Assembly (NCBI GenBank): GCA_017470905.1
Contig: JAFUXL010000004.1
Coordinates: 112,705 to 176,704 of the forward strand
Direction: 5' to 3'
DNA from: Ruminococcus sp.
GTDB taxonomy: Bacteria; Bacillota; Clostridia; Oscillospirales; Ruminococcaceae
Length of the DNA: 64,000 bases
In this document: one piece after another, positions 26,024-36,156 of the stretch
Layout: each line of letters opens with the position of its first letter
Numbering within the stretch: the first letter of the stretch is position 1
Position numbers and translations under genes: made by a program
The notes under the pieces: model-generated
What the model saw: only the letters and a program-made list of their open reading frames with translations
What the model was told of the DNA's origin: nothing
Database searches by the model: none

Positions 26024-27286
26024 TTACTGCACTCTTTTCATATCTCCTCCGAGAAGTCTGACCGCCTCCTCGATTTTTTCATATCCTCTGTCTATATGAT
26101 ATATGCGGCTTATTTCGGAAGTACCCTCCGCCGCAAGAGCCGCCGCAAGCATTGCAGCTCCGCCTCTCAGGTCCGTAGCCTCGACATTTGCGCCATGCAG
26201 ACGGCTTACGCCCTTTACTACGGCAATTTTTCCCATTACCTGAATATCCGCTCCCATTTTGACGAGAGCGTCTGTGTGTCTGTAGCGGCAGTCGAATATA
26301 TTTTCCTCAAATACACTTGTTCCCTCCGCAAGCGAAAGCGCAGCCATAAGCACCGCCTGCGCATCTGTCGGAAATCCCGGGTGAGGCATTGTGCGTATCC
26401 TGTCACGGACAGCCCTAAGCCTGCCGCCGCTGCGGATATATATTTTATTTTCGCCCGTATTCAGCGTGCAGCCCGTCTGTTCAAGAATTGAGAGAAAAGG
26501 CTCGGATTCCGCAACACAGGCATTTTTAAGTATAAGCTCACCGCCTGCGGCTGCCGCCATTGAGAGATATGTTGCACCTGCTATCCTGTCGGGCATTACG
26601 GAATATTCGCAGCCGTGAAGTTTATCCTTTCCGTTTATGATAATTCTGCTTTCGCCGTCACCGATTATATCCGCACCGCATGAACGCAGAAATCCGCAGA
26701 GGTCGCATATTTCCGGTTCTCTTGCGGCATTGTTTATGACGGTTTCGCCCTGTGCAAGAACGGCGCAGAGGATTATATTTTCCGTAGCACCGACAGACGG
26801 AAAATTCAGGGTTATCTTAGCACCCTTCGGGCGGCCGGAGCGTGTGCGGCATATAATTCTTCCGCCCGTTTCCCTTATGTCAATGCCCATTTTCTGCATT
26901 GATGAGAGGTGCATATCTATAGGGCGGGGGCCAAGCTCACAGCCGCCCGGTATGCTGACGGTGCATTCTTTCATTCTTCCGAGTACAGCCCCCATGAATA
27001 CTATTGAGGAACGCATCTCCCTCATAAGCTCATCGGGGATTTCAGATGATGACAGGGCAGACGAATCCGTAGTTACCGTATTGTCCGAAAAAATGCACTT
27101 GCAGCCGAGACAATTGAGTATTCTTGCCGCCGAATAAACGTCCGTAAGTCCGGGGCAGTTTTTTATAAGGCATTCTCCGTCAGGGAGTATCGCCGCCGCC
27201 ATAATCGGCAATGCGCTGTTTTTGCTCCCCTGAAGCTGAAGCTCACCTCTCAGACGGCTGCCTCCCGTCACAATAAATTTCTGCAT
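26024..27286 (-). CDS. murA: UDP-GlcNAc enolpyruvyl transferase MurA
   Basis: 420 aa, full length. Catalyses the first committed step of peptidoglycan synthesis in the cytoplasm. The N-terminal GSKNSALPIMAAAIL and the active-site loop with Cys in PGGCELGPRPIDMHL are typical; that Cys is the residue modified by fosfomycin in sensitive enzymes. Also RTMPHPGFPTDAQAVL. Placing murA inside the division cluster between murG and ftsQ is common in Clostridia. Confidence 0.96.
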   Translation of the reverse strand: MQKFIVTGGSRLRGELQLQGSKNSALPIMAAAILPDGECLIKNCPGLTDVYSAARILNCLGCKCIFSDNTVTTDSSALSSSEIPDELMREMRSSIVFMGAVLGRMKECTVSIPGGCELGPRPIDMHLSSMQKMGIDIRETGGRIICRTRSGRPKGAKITLNFPSVGATENIILCAVLAQGETVINNAAREPEICDLCGFLRSCGADIIGDGESRIIINGKDKLHGCEYSVMPDRIAGATYLSMAAAAGGELILKNACVAESEPFLSILEQTGCTLNTGENKIYIRSGGRLRAVRDRIRTMPHPGFPTDAQAVLMAALSLAEGTSVFEENIFDCRYRHTDALVKMGADIQVMGKIAVVKGVSRLHGANVEATDLRGGAAMLAAALAAEGTSEISRIYHIDRGYEKIEEAVRLLGGDMKRVQ

Positions 27287-27358
27287 AATATCACCTCAGA
27301 GCGTTTTCTGTATATTATGCAGACAATGAAAATTATGTTAATACAAGTCAGAATTTAA

Positions 27359-27505
27359 TTAATGCATAATTCATAATGCATAATTCATAATTAAGAATTA
27401 TGGAGTAAATCGGAATTTATCGCCGTAGGCGACACATTAACTATTCACTGTTCATTATTCTTTATTCATTATTCACTAAGCAGCTATGCTGCTGAATTAT
27501 GATTT
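27359..27505. repeat. AT-rich inverted-repeat element, murA-murG gap
   Basis: Tandem ATGCATAATTCATA-type units, a GTCGCC(t)ACGGCGA-type hairpin and a second A/T repeat block (TTCATTATTC-type) fill this gap. Related units recur at 32850, 48041, 59724, 59830 and 61580. It looks like a small non-coding mobile repeat; no coding sequence. Confidence 0.6.
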
Positions 27506-27506
27506 T

Positions 27507-28643
27507 TCAGTGTGAACTGCTTTTTGCGATAAGCTTGTCGATTACTGCGAGTATGCGCTCGTTTGTATCTGTCAGGTGGAGGGCTTTTGCGTTTGCGGAC
27601 ATGATTTCCGTCTTGTCGGGGTCTTTGTAGAGTTTTTCTATCTCGGAAATTATTTTTTCGTTTGTCACATCTTTCTGTTCGATGACCGTTGCTGCACCTG
27701 CTTTTCCGAGTACCATTGCGTTATGATACTGATGATTTCCTGCAACGATAGGGGAGGGGATAAGTATTGACGCTTTTCCTGCGGCTTCAAGCTCCGCAAG
27801 GGTTGATGCTCCCGAACGGCAGATTACAAGGTCAGCCGCCGCAAGACAGACATTCATATCATTGATATATTCCGTTATTCTCAGGCGGTCGCTTTTGAGG
27901 GGTATTCCTGCGGACTGCATAGCCTGCGGAAAGCTGTCCTTACCCATGCCGCCGTAGCCGTGGATATGGTTTATTTTCAGGTTATTTTTCGTATGCCATT
28001 TTATTGTCTCGGTCATGGTATCATTTATACAGCCTGCTCCGAGACTTCCGCCGAAGGAGAGTATGGTAAAGCTGTTGTCAAATCCGAGCTTTTTTCTTGC
28101 CTGCTGTTTGGACATGGTATTTATACTGCTCCTTACAGGCAGACCTGTGACGCTGTATTCAAATTTGCTTTTGTCCATGAAGTCAAGAGCTTCTTTCACG
28201 GTGAGCATTACATAATCAACTTCTTTTGAAAGTAGCTTGTTTGTAACTCCGGGGTATGCATTCTGCTCATGGATTGCGGAGGGAATACCCATTCTTGCCG
28301 CCTTGCGAATGACAGGACCTGCGGCATAGCCGCCCGTGCCTATGGCAATATCGGGCTTGAAATTATTTATTATCTCTTTTGCCCTGCGCCCCGATGAGGC
28401 AAGGTATGCGGCGGCTTTTATATTTCTTCCGACATTTTCGAGGGAGATTTTCCTCTGGAAACCTGCCACCTTGATGGTTTCGAGGCGGTAGCCCGCCTGC
28501 GGAACGAGCTTTGCCTCCATTCCGTTGGGAGTTCCTGCAAAGAGGAATTCCGTGTCGGGATATCTGGATTTTATTATATCTGCGATTGCGAGACCGGGGT
28601 TTATATGACCGCCCGTTCCGCCGCAGGCTATAAGAACTTTCAT
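27507..28643 (-). CDS. murG: Lipid II synthase MurG
   Basis: 378 aa. Transfers GlcNAc to lipid I at the inner face of the membrane. The N-terminal GGTGGHINPGLAIA loop and C-terminal donor-binding part (CRSGASTLAELEAAGKASILIP) are the family signatures. GGAG lies before the ATG. Next gene upstream is ftsW, in the same orientation with a 43-nt gap. Confidence 0.97.
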   Translation of the reverse strand: MKVLIACGGTGGHINPGLAIADIIKSRYPDTEFLFAGTPNGMEAKLVPQAGYRLETIKVAGFQRKISLENVGRNIKAAAYLASSGRRAKEIINNFKPDIAIGTGGYAAGPVIRKAARMGIPSAIHEQNAYPGVTNKLLSKEVDYVMLTVKEALDFMDKSKFEYSVTGLPVRSSINTMSKQQARKKLGFDNSFTILSFGGSLGAGCINDTMTETIKWHTKNNLKINHIHGYGGMGKDSFPQAMQSAGIPLKSDRLRITEYINDMNVCLAAADLVICRSGASTLAELEAAGKASILIPSPIVAGNHQYHNAMVLGKAGAATVIEQKDVTNEKIISEIEKLYKDPDKTEIMSANAKALHLTDTNERILAVIDKLIAKSSSH

Positions 28644-28686
28644 AAATATATTCTCCTTTATGTACGGGCTGAAAAAGCCCGGATGA

Positions 28687-29985
28687 TTACTGGTTTATGT
28701 GATAATTGTCAAAATCGAACTGATTGTCTTTTTCGCTGTTGTCGTTATCCGCTTCCGTTTCGGCGTGGTCGGGCGGATAATATCTCTGCTGGGATATATT
28801 GAGCATTATTCCCATTTCGAGTAGCTGTATCAGGAGCGCAGTGCCTCCGTAGCTGAAGAACGGCAGACTTATTCCCGTATTTGGTATGAGATTGCTCACA
28901 ACGGCAAGGTTCAAAACAGTCTGTATTCCAATCTGTGTGGTTATTCCGACTGCTATGAGCATACCGAAACGGTCCTTGCACCTTACCGCTATCGAATAGC
29001 CCTCGACAACGAGGAGAAAATAAACTATGATTATTGCGAACGCTCCGACAAAGCCGAGCTCCTCACATACGATAGGGAATACAAAGTCGTTTTTCGTTTC
29101 GGGAAGATAGAGGTATTTCTGCCTTGAATTTCCCAGTCCCAGACCGAAAAGTCCCCCCGAGCCTATGGCGATTATTGAATTTGCCGTCTGCCATGTGTCG
29201 TTGAGTACGTCTGCAAAAGGGTCTTTCCATGATTTGAAGCGCACCGCAACGTAGCTTCCGGGGATATTTTTCTGCCACATTATGAAGCCTGTAACCGCAC
29301 CTACTGCAATAAGTCCGAGGAGTATGAAATAATGCTTGTTTGCTCCTCCGCAGAGTATCATTGATATTGCTATAACAGATATGAGTATTATGCCCGAAAT
29401 ATGCTTTTCGAGGAGTATAAGCCCGACATATACGCCGAGTATCAGGCTGTATTTTCCTATGCCCACGGAGAGCTTATCCATTTTATTGCCGTCACGCTCC
29501 ATGCTTGCCGCAAAGAAGATTATGAGCGACAATTTTGCGACCTCCGACGGCTGAAAGTTTATCGGACCTATTTTAATCCAGCGTTTTGCGCCCATTGAGC
29601 CGCCCTCATCGCCGCCCCATATCAGAACCGCTATAAGGAGCAGGGCTGTGGCAACATAAAACATTGCCGCAGTGTTTATTGTAAGCTTGTTTTTTATTTT
29701 TATGGATTTGAAATTATGATAATCAACCCTCATCAGAACCAGCATTCCCGCAATTCCCAGCAGTGCGAACACACCCTGTCTTTTTGCGTAATACAGTCCG
29801 TCACCGTCATGCTCGCTGTAAGCCCACGCATAGCTTGCCGAGGACATCATAACAAGACCCACGACAATGAGTATCATGACATAGGCGAGGAATGTAACAC
29901 TTATGTCATTTCTGCGGCTTTCACCCGTTATTCCTCTTATCAGACCGCCTGACTTTTTCCTTTTCCGTGTTTTGGCAGAAGCCAA
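28687..29985 (-). CDS. ftsW: Peptidoglycan glycosyltransferase FtsW
   Basis: 432 aa with about ten membrane helices. SEDS-family polymerase of septal peptidoglycan, partner of the class B PBP encoded upstream. Family marks include MGAKRWIKIGPINFQPSEVAKLSLI and GISLPFFSYGGTALL. The start is TTG (29985) with AAGGGG 9 nt upstream; no in-frame ATG occurs before the first helix. The N-terminus is strongly basic. Confidence 0.93.
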   Translation of the reverse strand: MASAKTRKRKKSGGLIRGITGESRRNDISVTFLAYVMILIVVGLVMMSSASYAWAYSEHDGDGLYYAKRQGVFALLGIAGMLVLMRVDYHNFKSIKIKNKLTINTAAMFYVATALLLIAVLIWGGDEGGSMGAKRWIKIGPINFQPSEVAKLSLIIFFAASMERDGNKMDKLSVGIGKYSLILGVYVGLILLEKHISGIILISVIAISMILCGGANKHYFILLGLIAVGAVTGFIMWQKNIPGSYVAVRFKSWKDPFADVLNDTWQTANSIIAIGSGGLFGLGLGNSRQKYLYLPETKNDFVFPIVCEELGFVGAFAIIIVYFLLVVEGYSIAVRCKDRFGMLIAVGITTQIGIQTVLNLAVVSNLIPNTGISLPFFSYGGTALLIQLLEMGIMLNISQQRYYPPDHAETEADNDNSEKDNQFDFDNYHINQ

Positions 29986-30084
29986 ATCAAATCGCCCCTT
30001 TCATTTTACGATAATTCCAACGGACGTATATTTATTCTTTTACCTCCCCGTATGCGGCGGAGATATTGAAATCGCACAGAGGAT

Positions 30085-31122
30085 TTAAAATACCAGCAGA
30101 GTAATTATTCCCAGAACTCCGAAAATAATGCCTGCCGAGGAAAATGTTATTACTATCTTGTATTCGCTGAAACCGCTCATTTCAAAATGGTGATGTATGG
30201 GGGTCATCTTGAAAATGCGCTTTCCCTCGCCTGTTTTCTTTTTTGTATATTTGAAATAGCTCACCTGTATTACTACCGAAAGAGCCTCCAGTATGTATAC
30301 CATTGCAACGAGGACAAGGAGCAGGTGCTTGTGGAGTATAAGTCCCGTACCCGTCACGGCAGCTCCGAGGAACATCGAACCCGTATCGCCCATGAAGCAT
30401 TTTGCAGGATTTAAATTCCATATCAGAAAGCCCAGACAGCCTCCTGCAAGTGCCATTGTAAAGCAGGTCAGCTCTCTTTCCTGAAGCTTTGTGCTGCATA
30501 TCGTAAATATCAGCATTGCCGCAAAAGTAACCGAACCGCACAGACCGTCAACTCCGTCCGTAAGGTTTACAGCATTTGTCAGATATATTATCACAGGCAG
30601 CATGAGTATGTAATAGAATATTCCGAGGTCGGGGCTTACCCAGAAACCGAGGTCAAGTGCTGTCGAGGTGTCCCCGAATTTATACAGCGCAAATAAAAAT
30701 CCTGCCGAGAATACAAGCTGCAAGGCTATTTTCTGCATGGGGGTAAGTCCGTCATTGTTTTTCCTTGCAACCTTTGTGTAGTCGTCTATAAAGCCGATAA
30801 GCCCGAAAAGCACGGAGAACACTATACAGCTAAGAAGCTTGTAAAAATTATTCTGCGTTGAGATTGCCGTCACGTCAAGACCTGCGCTTTTTCTGTATAT
30901 CCAGTAGCCTGCAATTGATGTTATGATAGTGGATATTATGAACATGAAGCCGCCCATTGTGGGAGTTCCCTGCTTTTTTGCGTGCCATTGGGGTCCGTCC
31001 TTTACCTTTATCGGCTGTCCGAATTTTATCTTATGCAGAAACGGCACAAGCCATATTCCCGAAGCACCTGCTATCGCAAACGAACAGAGTGCTGTTATCA
31101 GATTTATTATCCATAATGACAT
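30085..31122 (-). CDS. mraY: Phospho-MurNAc-pentapeptide transferase MraY
   Basis: 345 aa integral membrane enzyme making lipid I. Signatures: KKQGTPTMGG, GFIDDYTKVARKNNDGL with the DD pair, NAVNLTDGVDGL and MTPIHHHFEMSG. GGAGG before the ATG. Complete and in the usual place between murE and ftsW, although murD is not between them. Confidence 0.97.
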   Translation of the reverse strand: MSLWIINLITALCSFAIAGASGIWLVPFLHKIKFGQPIKVKDGPQWHAKKQGTPTMGGFMFIISTIITSIAGYWIYRKSAGLDVTAISTQNNFYKLLSCIVFSVLFGLIGFIDDYTKVARKNNDGLTPMQKIALQLVFSAGFLFALYKFGDTSTALDLGFWVSPDLGIFYYILMLPVIIYLTNAVNLTDGVDGLCGSVTFAAMLIFTICSTKLQERELTCFTMALAGGCLGFLIWNLNPAKCFMGDTGSMFLGAAVTGTGLILHKHLLLVLVAMVYILEALSVVIQVSYFKYTKKKTGEGKRIFKMTPIHHHFEMSGFSEYKIVITFSSAGIIFGVLGIITLLVF

Positions 31123-31186
31123 TTATTTGTACTCCTCCTTTTTTTATTCCGCACTGCGAGTTTTTATTATTTTGTATATTATATTA

Positions 31187-32629
31187 TCACGAATTTTTTA
31201 TAATTTCAAGCCCCTCTGCGACAACCTCCCTTTCGTCGAAATGAATATGTTCATTTCCCGAAAGTATCTGATAGTCCTCGTGACCCTTTCCAGCAAGGAC
31301 TATTATATCGCCCTTTTCGGCGGTTTTCAGTGCATGGTATATTGCCTCTCTGCGGTCGGCAACAACATCATACGGAACGCTTGTGTTTTCAAGTCCGACA
31401 AGAATATCCTTTATAATATCATCGGGATTTTCGTCCCTCGGATTATCGGAGGTAACTATAAGCTTATCCGCATATTTTGCGGCAGCCGCTGCCATTTTCG
31501 GACGCTTTGCCGCATCACGGTTTCCGCCGCAGCCGAAAAGACATATTAGGTTATGCTCCGTATATTCCTTTACGCTTTTCAGGATATTCTCAATGGCATC
31601 GGGAGTATGCGCATAGTCGCATATAACCGTATAGTCCGTGCCTGTCGGGATTACTTCGCACCTGCCCTTTACGCCGTTATATTCGGATATTGCCTTTACT
31701 ATGCTGTCTGCGGAGATATTCTCTCTCAGGCAGACCGCCGCCGCAGCGGTTATGTTTGACACGTTGAAAAGTCCGGGAACGGGAGTTTTTATCAGGTGGG
31801 ACCTTCCGCCCTCGCAGAGCCAGAAGCTGCTGCCGGTGGATTTTATTTTTATGCCGTCCGCATAGTATGAGGCATTATGCCTGACGCTGAATGTGTATTT
31901 TTCACAGGTTATTTCATCATAAAGACGTTTTCCGTATTCATCGTCCGCATTGCATATCGCCGTATCGCATATATCAAACAGCATTTTCTTTGCCTGATAA
32001 TAGTCCTCCATATCCTTATGATAGTCGAGGTGGTCCTGTGTAAGATTTGTGAATACCGCCGTTTTAAACCATGATGAACCTATTCGGTTCTGGACAAGTC
32101 CGAATGAAGATACCTCCATTACAACATATTCACAGCCTGCCTTTACCATTCTGTCGAGCAGCTGCATGAAGTCATACGCAAAGGGGGTTGTATTGTCAGT
32201 GTGAATTATTTCATCGCCTATTTCGTTTTGTATTGTTCCGACAAGACCCGTCTTGTGATCTGTTGACATTAGAATATGCTTTATGATATTTGTCGTGGTA
32301 GTTTTGCCGTTTGTACCCGTAACGCCGAGCATGATTAATTTCCTTTCGGGGTGTCCGAACCATGCGGCGCACACCTTTCCGTAGAGTTTACGGGAGCTGT
32401 CGGTTATTATCTGTCTTTCGCCAAGACCGAGGTCGTGTTCGCACACGACAGCCGCCGCACCCTTTTCGAGCATTTCGGCGGCGGCGGTATGACCGTCAAA
32501 TTTTGCGCCCTTGACACAGAAGAAAAGGCTTCCCTCCCTGACCTTTCTTGTGTCATCGGTTATCGAGGTTATTTCAACATCGCCGATTTTGGTTTCGGCA
32601 TTGTTTTCAAGCAAATCAATAAGTTTCAT
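31187..32629 (-). CDS. murE: MurE, UDP-MurNAc-tripeptide synthetase
   Basis: 480 aa; ATG 32629 is chosen over an upstream TTG. It adds the third amino acid to UDP-MurNAc-dipeptide. ATP loop GVTGTNGKTTTTNII; central domain NLTQDHLDYHKDMEDY. The C-terminal substrate motif reads TSDNPRDENP (DNPR), which predicts meso-diaminopimelate rather than lysine. Confidence 0.95.
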   Translation of the reverse strand: MKLIDLLENNAETKIGDVEITSITDDTRKVREGSLFFCVKGAKFDGHTAAAEMLEKGAAAVVCEHDLGLGERQIITDSSRKLYGKVCAAWFGHPERKLIMLGVTGTNGKTTTTNIIKHILMSTDHKTGLVGTIQNEIGDEIIHTDNTTPFAYDFMQLLDRMVKAGCEYVVMEVSSFGLVQNRIGSSWFKTAVFTNLTQDHLDYHKDMEDYYQAKKMLFDICDTAICNADDEYGKRLYDEITCEKYTFSVRHNASYYADGIKIKSTGSSFWLCEGGRSHLIKTPVPGLFNVSNITAAAAVCLRENISADSIVKAISEYNGVKGRCEVIPTGTDYTVICDYAHTPDAIENILKSVKEYTEHNLICLFGCGGNRDAAKRPKMAAAAAKYADKLIVTSDNPRDENPDDIIKDILVGLENTSVPYDVVADRREAIYHALKTAEKGDIIVLAGKGHEDYQILSGNEHIHFDEREVVAEGLEIIKNS

Positions 32630-32849
32630 TAAAATCAACCTTTCTTAAAAACGGGGAAAGCCGCCCTTTGAATATTATTTAAAATCGTCAATTTTTGCCT
32701 TTTAGGCTTGCCATTTCGTTCACTCCGCAAAGCTATGCTCACTTTCATGGCAAGGGCAAAAATTCCTCTTATTTAAAATCGTCAATCGCCCGAAGGAAGT
32801 CCCCTTGAGGAATTTCGCCTTTTGGAACAGATAAAAGAAGCTAAACCAT

Positions 32850-32870
32850 GAATTATGAATTATGCATTAA
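32850..32870. repeat. ATTATGAATTATGCATT repeat copy
   Basis: One copy of the dispersed AT-rich repeat, lying just past the PBP stop codon in the 247-nt gap to murE. The rest of the gap (32630-32849) holds short duplicated segments AAAATCGTCAAT (32681 and 32777) but no gene. Confidence 0.6.
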
Positions 32871-32876
32871 AGAGGG

Positions 32877-35207
32877 TTAGTCTTGCTGTGAGTAGACTAT
32901 AAATTCAAGCTCTATGACCTTTCCCACTTCAACCTTAGTACCCGGTTCTATGGACTGACTGTTTACAGCAGCACCCTCTCTTGATACGGATGCACCCTTT
33001 GCCACATAGTTAAGCCTGTTTTCGGCAAGTATTTCATTGGCAAGCTCTGCGCTGCAACCGACAACATTGGGTACTTCCACATAATCGGTAACGTGTTTTT
33101 CCTCCGTGTAAAGATATACCTTTCCTCCCTTTGCGGCGGACGTACCCGTTACGGGAGACTGTGCCACTACGGAAGTTCCGCTGCCCACTACCTGATAATT
33201 CATTCCAAGTCCTGCAAGAGTTTCTATCGCATCTGTCAGCGAACCTTCAAGGAGGGGGATTTTTACATCGAGGTTTTCTATTTCATCATCGGTATATTCG
33301 GGATAAAATCCGAGGTAAGGCAGCACGTCCGTGAGAATATCCCTTGCTGTGGGAACGGCCACCTGACTGCCGTAATAGCCTATCTCCTTATTCGGCTTGT
33401 CGGCGAGGACGAGGAGTATTATTTCGGGGTCATCAGCGGGAGCAAAGCATACATATGATGCGCCGTATTCATCATCGCTGCCGAGGCTCAGACGCTGTGA
33501 AGTACCTGATTTTCCGCCTATGGCATAGCCTTTTATATTTACGTTTCCGCCGCCCGATGTAGATACGACTTTTTCGAGAGCGTCACGCATTTTTGCGGAG
33601 GTATCCTCTGAAACGACCTGTCGTCTGACGGTTCTGCCGTTTTTGAAAACTACGTTTCCGTCCTCATCGAGAATTTTCTCGACTACATAGGGCTGTAAGA
33701 GATAACCGCCGTTTATTGCCGCACAGTATGATGTTATCATCTCCATGGGGGTGATGGTTTCACGCTGACCGAACGAGCTTACCGCAAGGTCAACCTGTGA
33801 CATATCCGTGCCGCCGCCCGTTCCGCTTGCTTCGGCAGGGAGGTCTATTCCCGTCTTTTCGGTAAGTCCGAATGCATTGAAATAATAATCGAATTTTTCA
33901 ACGCCCAGTCTTTCGCCTATTTCCATGAATGCCGGGTTACATGAATTTGTTAGGGCCTGCTGGAATGTCTGTGCTCCGTGACCGCCTGTTTCATGGCAGT
34001 TTATGGGGGTAGTCATACCGGGGAACATTACGCCGCCCGTGCAGACAAATGTATCTTTATCTATATCAATAAGATTTTCCTCAATTGCCGATGCACTTGT
34101 TATGACCTTGAATACCGAACCGGGTTCATAGGTTTCTGTTATGCACTTGTTTTTCCACTGGAGTTCTCTTGCCTCTGATTTTTTCTGGGCGGCAAGCTCC
34201 TCCTCCATTGTTTCAATCTGCTGTTTTATTTTTTCGTCCGAAATCTCATACGGATTATTGAGGTCAAATCCGGGGTATGTAGCCATTCCGTAGACAGCTC
34301 CCGTTTTTGCGTTCATGAGGATTGCGCATCCCCTGTTTGCTACTTCAAATTTTGTACACATTTCTTCGAGGTGTTTTTCGATATAATACTGTATATTCAT
34401 ATCTATTGTGAGATATACGTCATCGCCGTTCTGTGCAGGGTATGTTTTTGAATATCTGTAGGGGAGTTCGTTTCCGTTGGAGTCCTTTGCGGATATGGTT
34501 CTGCCGTCAGTTCCTGCGAGATAGTCGTCATAATATGCCTCTATTCCGTAAGCACCGTTTCCGTCTGCGGAGGTAAAGCCTATGACAGAAGCGGCAAGTT
34601 CATTCTGGGGATAATACCTTTTTGTATCCTCCTCAACATTCAGACAGCTGAAATCGTACTTGTCAAAATATCCTAGAACGGTATCGGAGACAGGTTTTTC
34701 AACCTGGTCCTGCAAAACGCTGTACTGACTGTTTTCCTCCATTGCCTCATAAACACGTTCGGCGGTAATTCCGAGCTGCTGTGCGAGAAATTCTGCGGTA
34801 TCGGCACGGAATTTTTCTGCCGATTCGGGGAGGATATTTATTTCGTTTCCCTCCTCGTCCGTTTCGGGCTTATATTTTCCGCTTGCCTTTTCCTCGTTGC
34901 GCTTGTCTATTCTTGATGAGAGGGTATCCATTTCCTCTCTGAAACGCTGCGGGTCGAGGAAAACCTTATAGACCGATGCACTTTTTGCGAGTGCGCTTCC
35001 TTTCGAGTCATATATTGAACCTCTGTGTGCTGATATGACTATCGAGCCGAAATGCTGGTCATTTGCCATGTTCTGATATATCTTGTTGTCAACGACCGAA
35101 ATCTGGAAGAAATTCAACGAGACACGGGCAAACAGCACAAAGAAAGCAACTGTCATTACTATCTTTGCCCTTATTTTCATTGACGGAGTAGGTACATTTG
35201 AAGTCAT
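32877..35207 (-). CDS. ftsI: Class B penicillin-binding protein with PASTA domains
   Basis: 776 aa; ATG 35207 has AAAGGGTG 7 nt upstream. One N-terminal membrane helix, a dimerisation domain (RGSIYDSKG), then a transpeptidase domain with SVFK (SxxK), SCN (SxN) and KSGTS. Two C-terminal PASTA domains (about 635-705, 710-775). It resembles FtsI/SpoVD/PBP2x that cross-link septal peptidoglycan with FtsW. Whether it is vegetative or spore-specific cannot be told; its place in the only division cluster favours vegetative. Confidence 0.93.
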   Translation of the reverse strand: MTSNVPTPSMKIRAKIVMTVAFFVLFARVSLNFFQISVVDNKIYQNMANDQHFGSIVISAHRGSIYDSKGSALAKSASVYKVFLDPQRFREEMDTLSSRIDKRNEEKASGKYKPETDEEGNEINILPESAEKFRADTAEFLAQQLGITAERVYEAMEENSQYSVLQDQVEKPVSDTVLGYFDKYDFSCLNVEEDTKRYYPQNELAASVIGFTSADGNGAYGIEAYYDDYLAGTDGRTISAKDSNGNELPYRYSKTYPAQNGDDVYLTIDMNIQYYIEKHLEEMCTKFEVANRGCAILMNAKTGAVYGMATYPGFDLNNPYEISDEKIKQQIETMEEELAAQKKSEARELQWKNKCITETYEPGSVFKVITSASAIEENLIDIDKDTFVCTGGVMFPGMTTPINCHETGGHGAQTFQQALTNSCNPAFMEIGERLGVEKFDYYFNAFGLTEKTGIDLPAEASGTGGGTDMSQVDLAVSSFGQRETITPMEMITSYCAAINGGYLLQPYVVEKILDEDGNVVFKNGRTVRRQVVSEDTSAKMRDALEKVVSTSGGGNVNIKGYAIGGKSGTSQRLSLGSDDEYGASYVCFAPADDPEIILLVLADKPNKEIGYYGSQVAVPTARDILTDVLPYLGFYPEYTDDEIENLDVKIPLLEGSLTDAIETLAGLGMNYQVVGSGTSVVAQSPVTGTSAAKGGKVYLYTEEKHVTDYVEVPNVVGCSAELANEILAENRLNYVAKGASVSREGAAVNSQSIEPGTKVEVGKVIELEFIVYSQQD

Positions 35208-35646
35208 AGCATCACCCTTTCTGTAAACGAGCATTTAAAATGCATTTTATATTTTTCTCTCCGCAAAAGACGGAGGAGATATTATTTTAAATCCGTCCGT
35301 TTGCAGACTGTTTATCATTAATTGAATCCATTTTTTCTCTACAATCGGATTTTTTTGTGTTTATTATTTCTTTTCGCCCTTAAATAGAATAAGGCAGGGT
35401 CATATAACTGCCCCGCCCTTCGACATTTTCAGCGTCATTCTTTTTCGATACGACGAAGGATTACGCTTCAAAGCGTGGGTCATCAGCCCCGAACCTGAAA
35501 AAATATCATTCGTGGCTGATGAAGCCCGATATTCCGATCACCCGCTGTATCTCCGTGTTCTACATTTTCGCTGCGGCTTGTATATTTTTCTGCCGCCTGT
35601 AATTTTTTATGGGTTACGGTCGCATTGTTATATATTTATATTGACC
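35208..35646 (-). other. 439-nt non-coding gap inside the division cluster
   Basis: No convincing reading frame. It contains a 9-bp inverted repeat TCATCAGCC / GGCTGATGA with a 28-nt loop (about 35488-35533) and a second inverted repeat around 35393-35420 (AAGGCAGGG...). A long spacer between ftsL and its PBP is odd; it could hold a structured RNA or a decayed gene. Confidence 0.5.
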
Positions 35647-36156
35647 TTACCCCCTGAAATATTCCACGCAGTCCCTGAAAAAGATTTTTATTCTTCCGAT
35701 AACTCCTGGGTCCTGTTCGGGAATATTCACAACATCGTCGGTATGTATCTTTATGTACTTTATCTGTGAAGAGTCAATCTTCTGCATTCCGAGTACATTT
35801 TCGGCATACTCCTCGACATTTTTCGCAGACAGCTTATTGTCAATCTCTGTCTGTAGTCTTACATTCTCCGCCTGTGCGAGACTGAGCTTGCTGTTGAGGG
35901 AATTTACCTCATTGTATGCAGAATTTCTTCTGTCAAAGCTGTAAATTACCATACCCAGCATGGCGACTGCGACAAAGGATACAAAGATAATCAACAGCAC
36001 AGAGCCTGTTTTGCTCTCTGCTGCCTCTTCAGCCTGCGTATTGTTTTCTGATGATACCTGTACGGGGTTGGTTCTTATTCTTCCCCCGTGAACAGTTTTT
36101 GCGGCTCTGTAGTTGCTGCTGTCGTTATAGTAGTAAACAGAGTCCTTATCATCCAT
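35647..36156 (-). CDS. ftsL: FtsL-like division protein
   Basis: 169 aa. A cytoplasmic N-terminus with Tyr/Asn-rich start, a single membrane helix (VLLIIFVSFVAVAMLGMVIY), then a coiled coil (about 75-120) ending NVEEYAENVLGMQ. This matches the FtsL pattern. Position between rsmH and the class B PBP is the canonical ftsL site. It overlaps the rsmH stop by 8 nt. Confidence 0.85.
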   Translation of the reverse strand: MDDKDSVYYYNDSSNYRAAKTVHGGRIRTNPVQVSSENNTQAEEAAESKTGSVLLIIFVSFVAVAMLGMVIYSFDRRNSAYNEVNSLNSKLSLAQAENVRLQTEIDNKLSAKNVEEYAENVLGMQKIDSSQIKYIKIHTDDVVNIPEQDPGVIGRIKIFFRDCVEYFRG

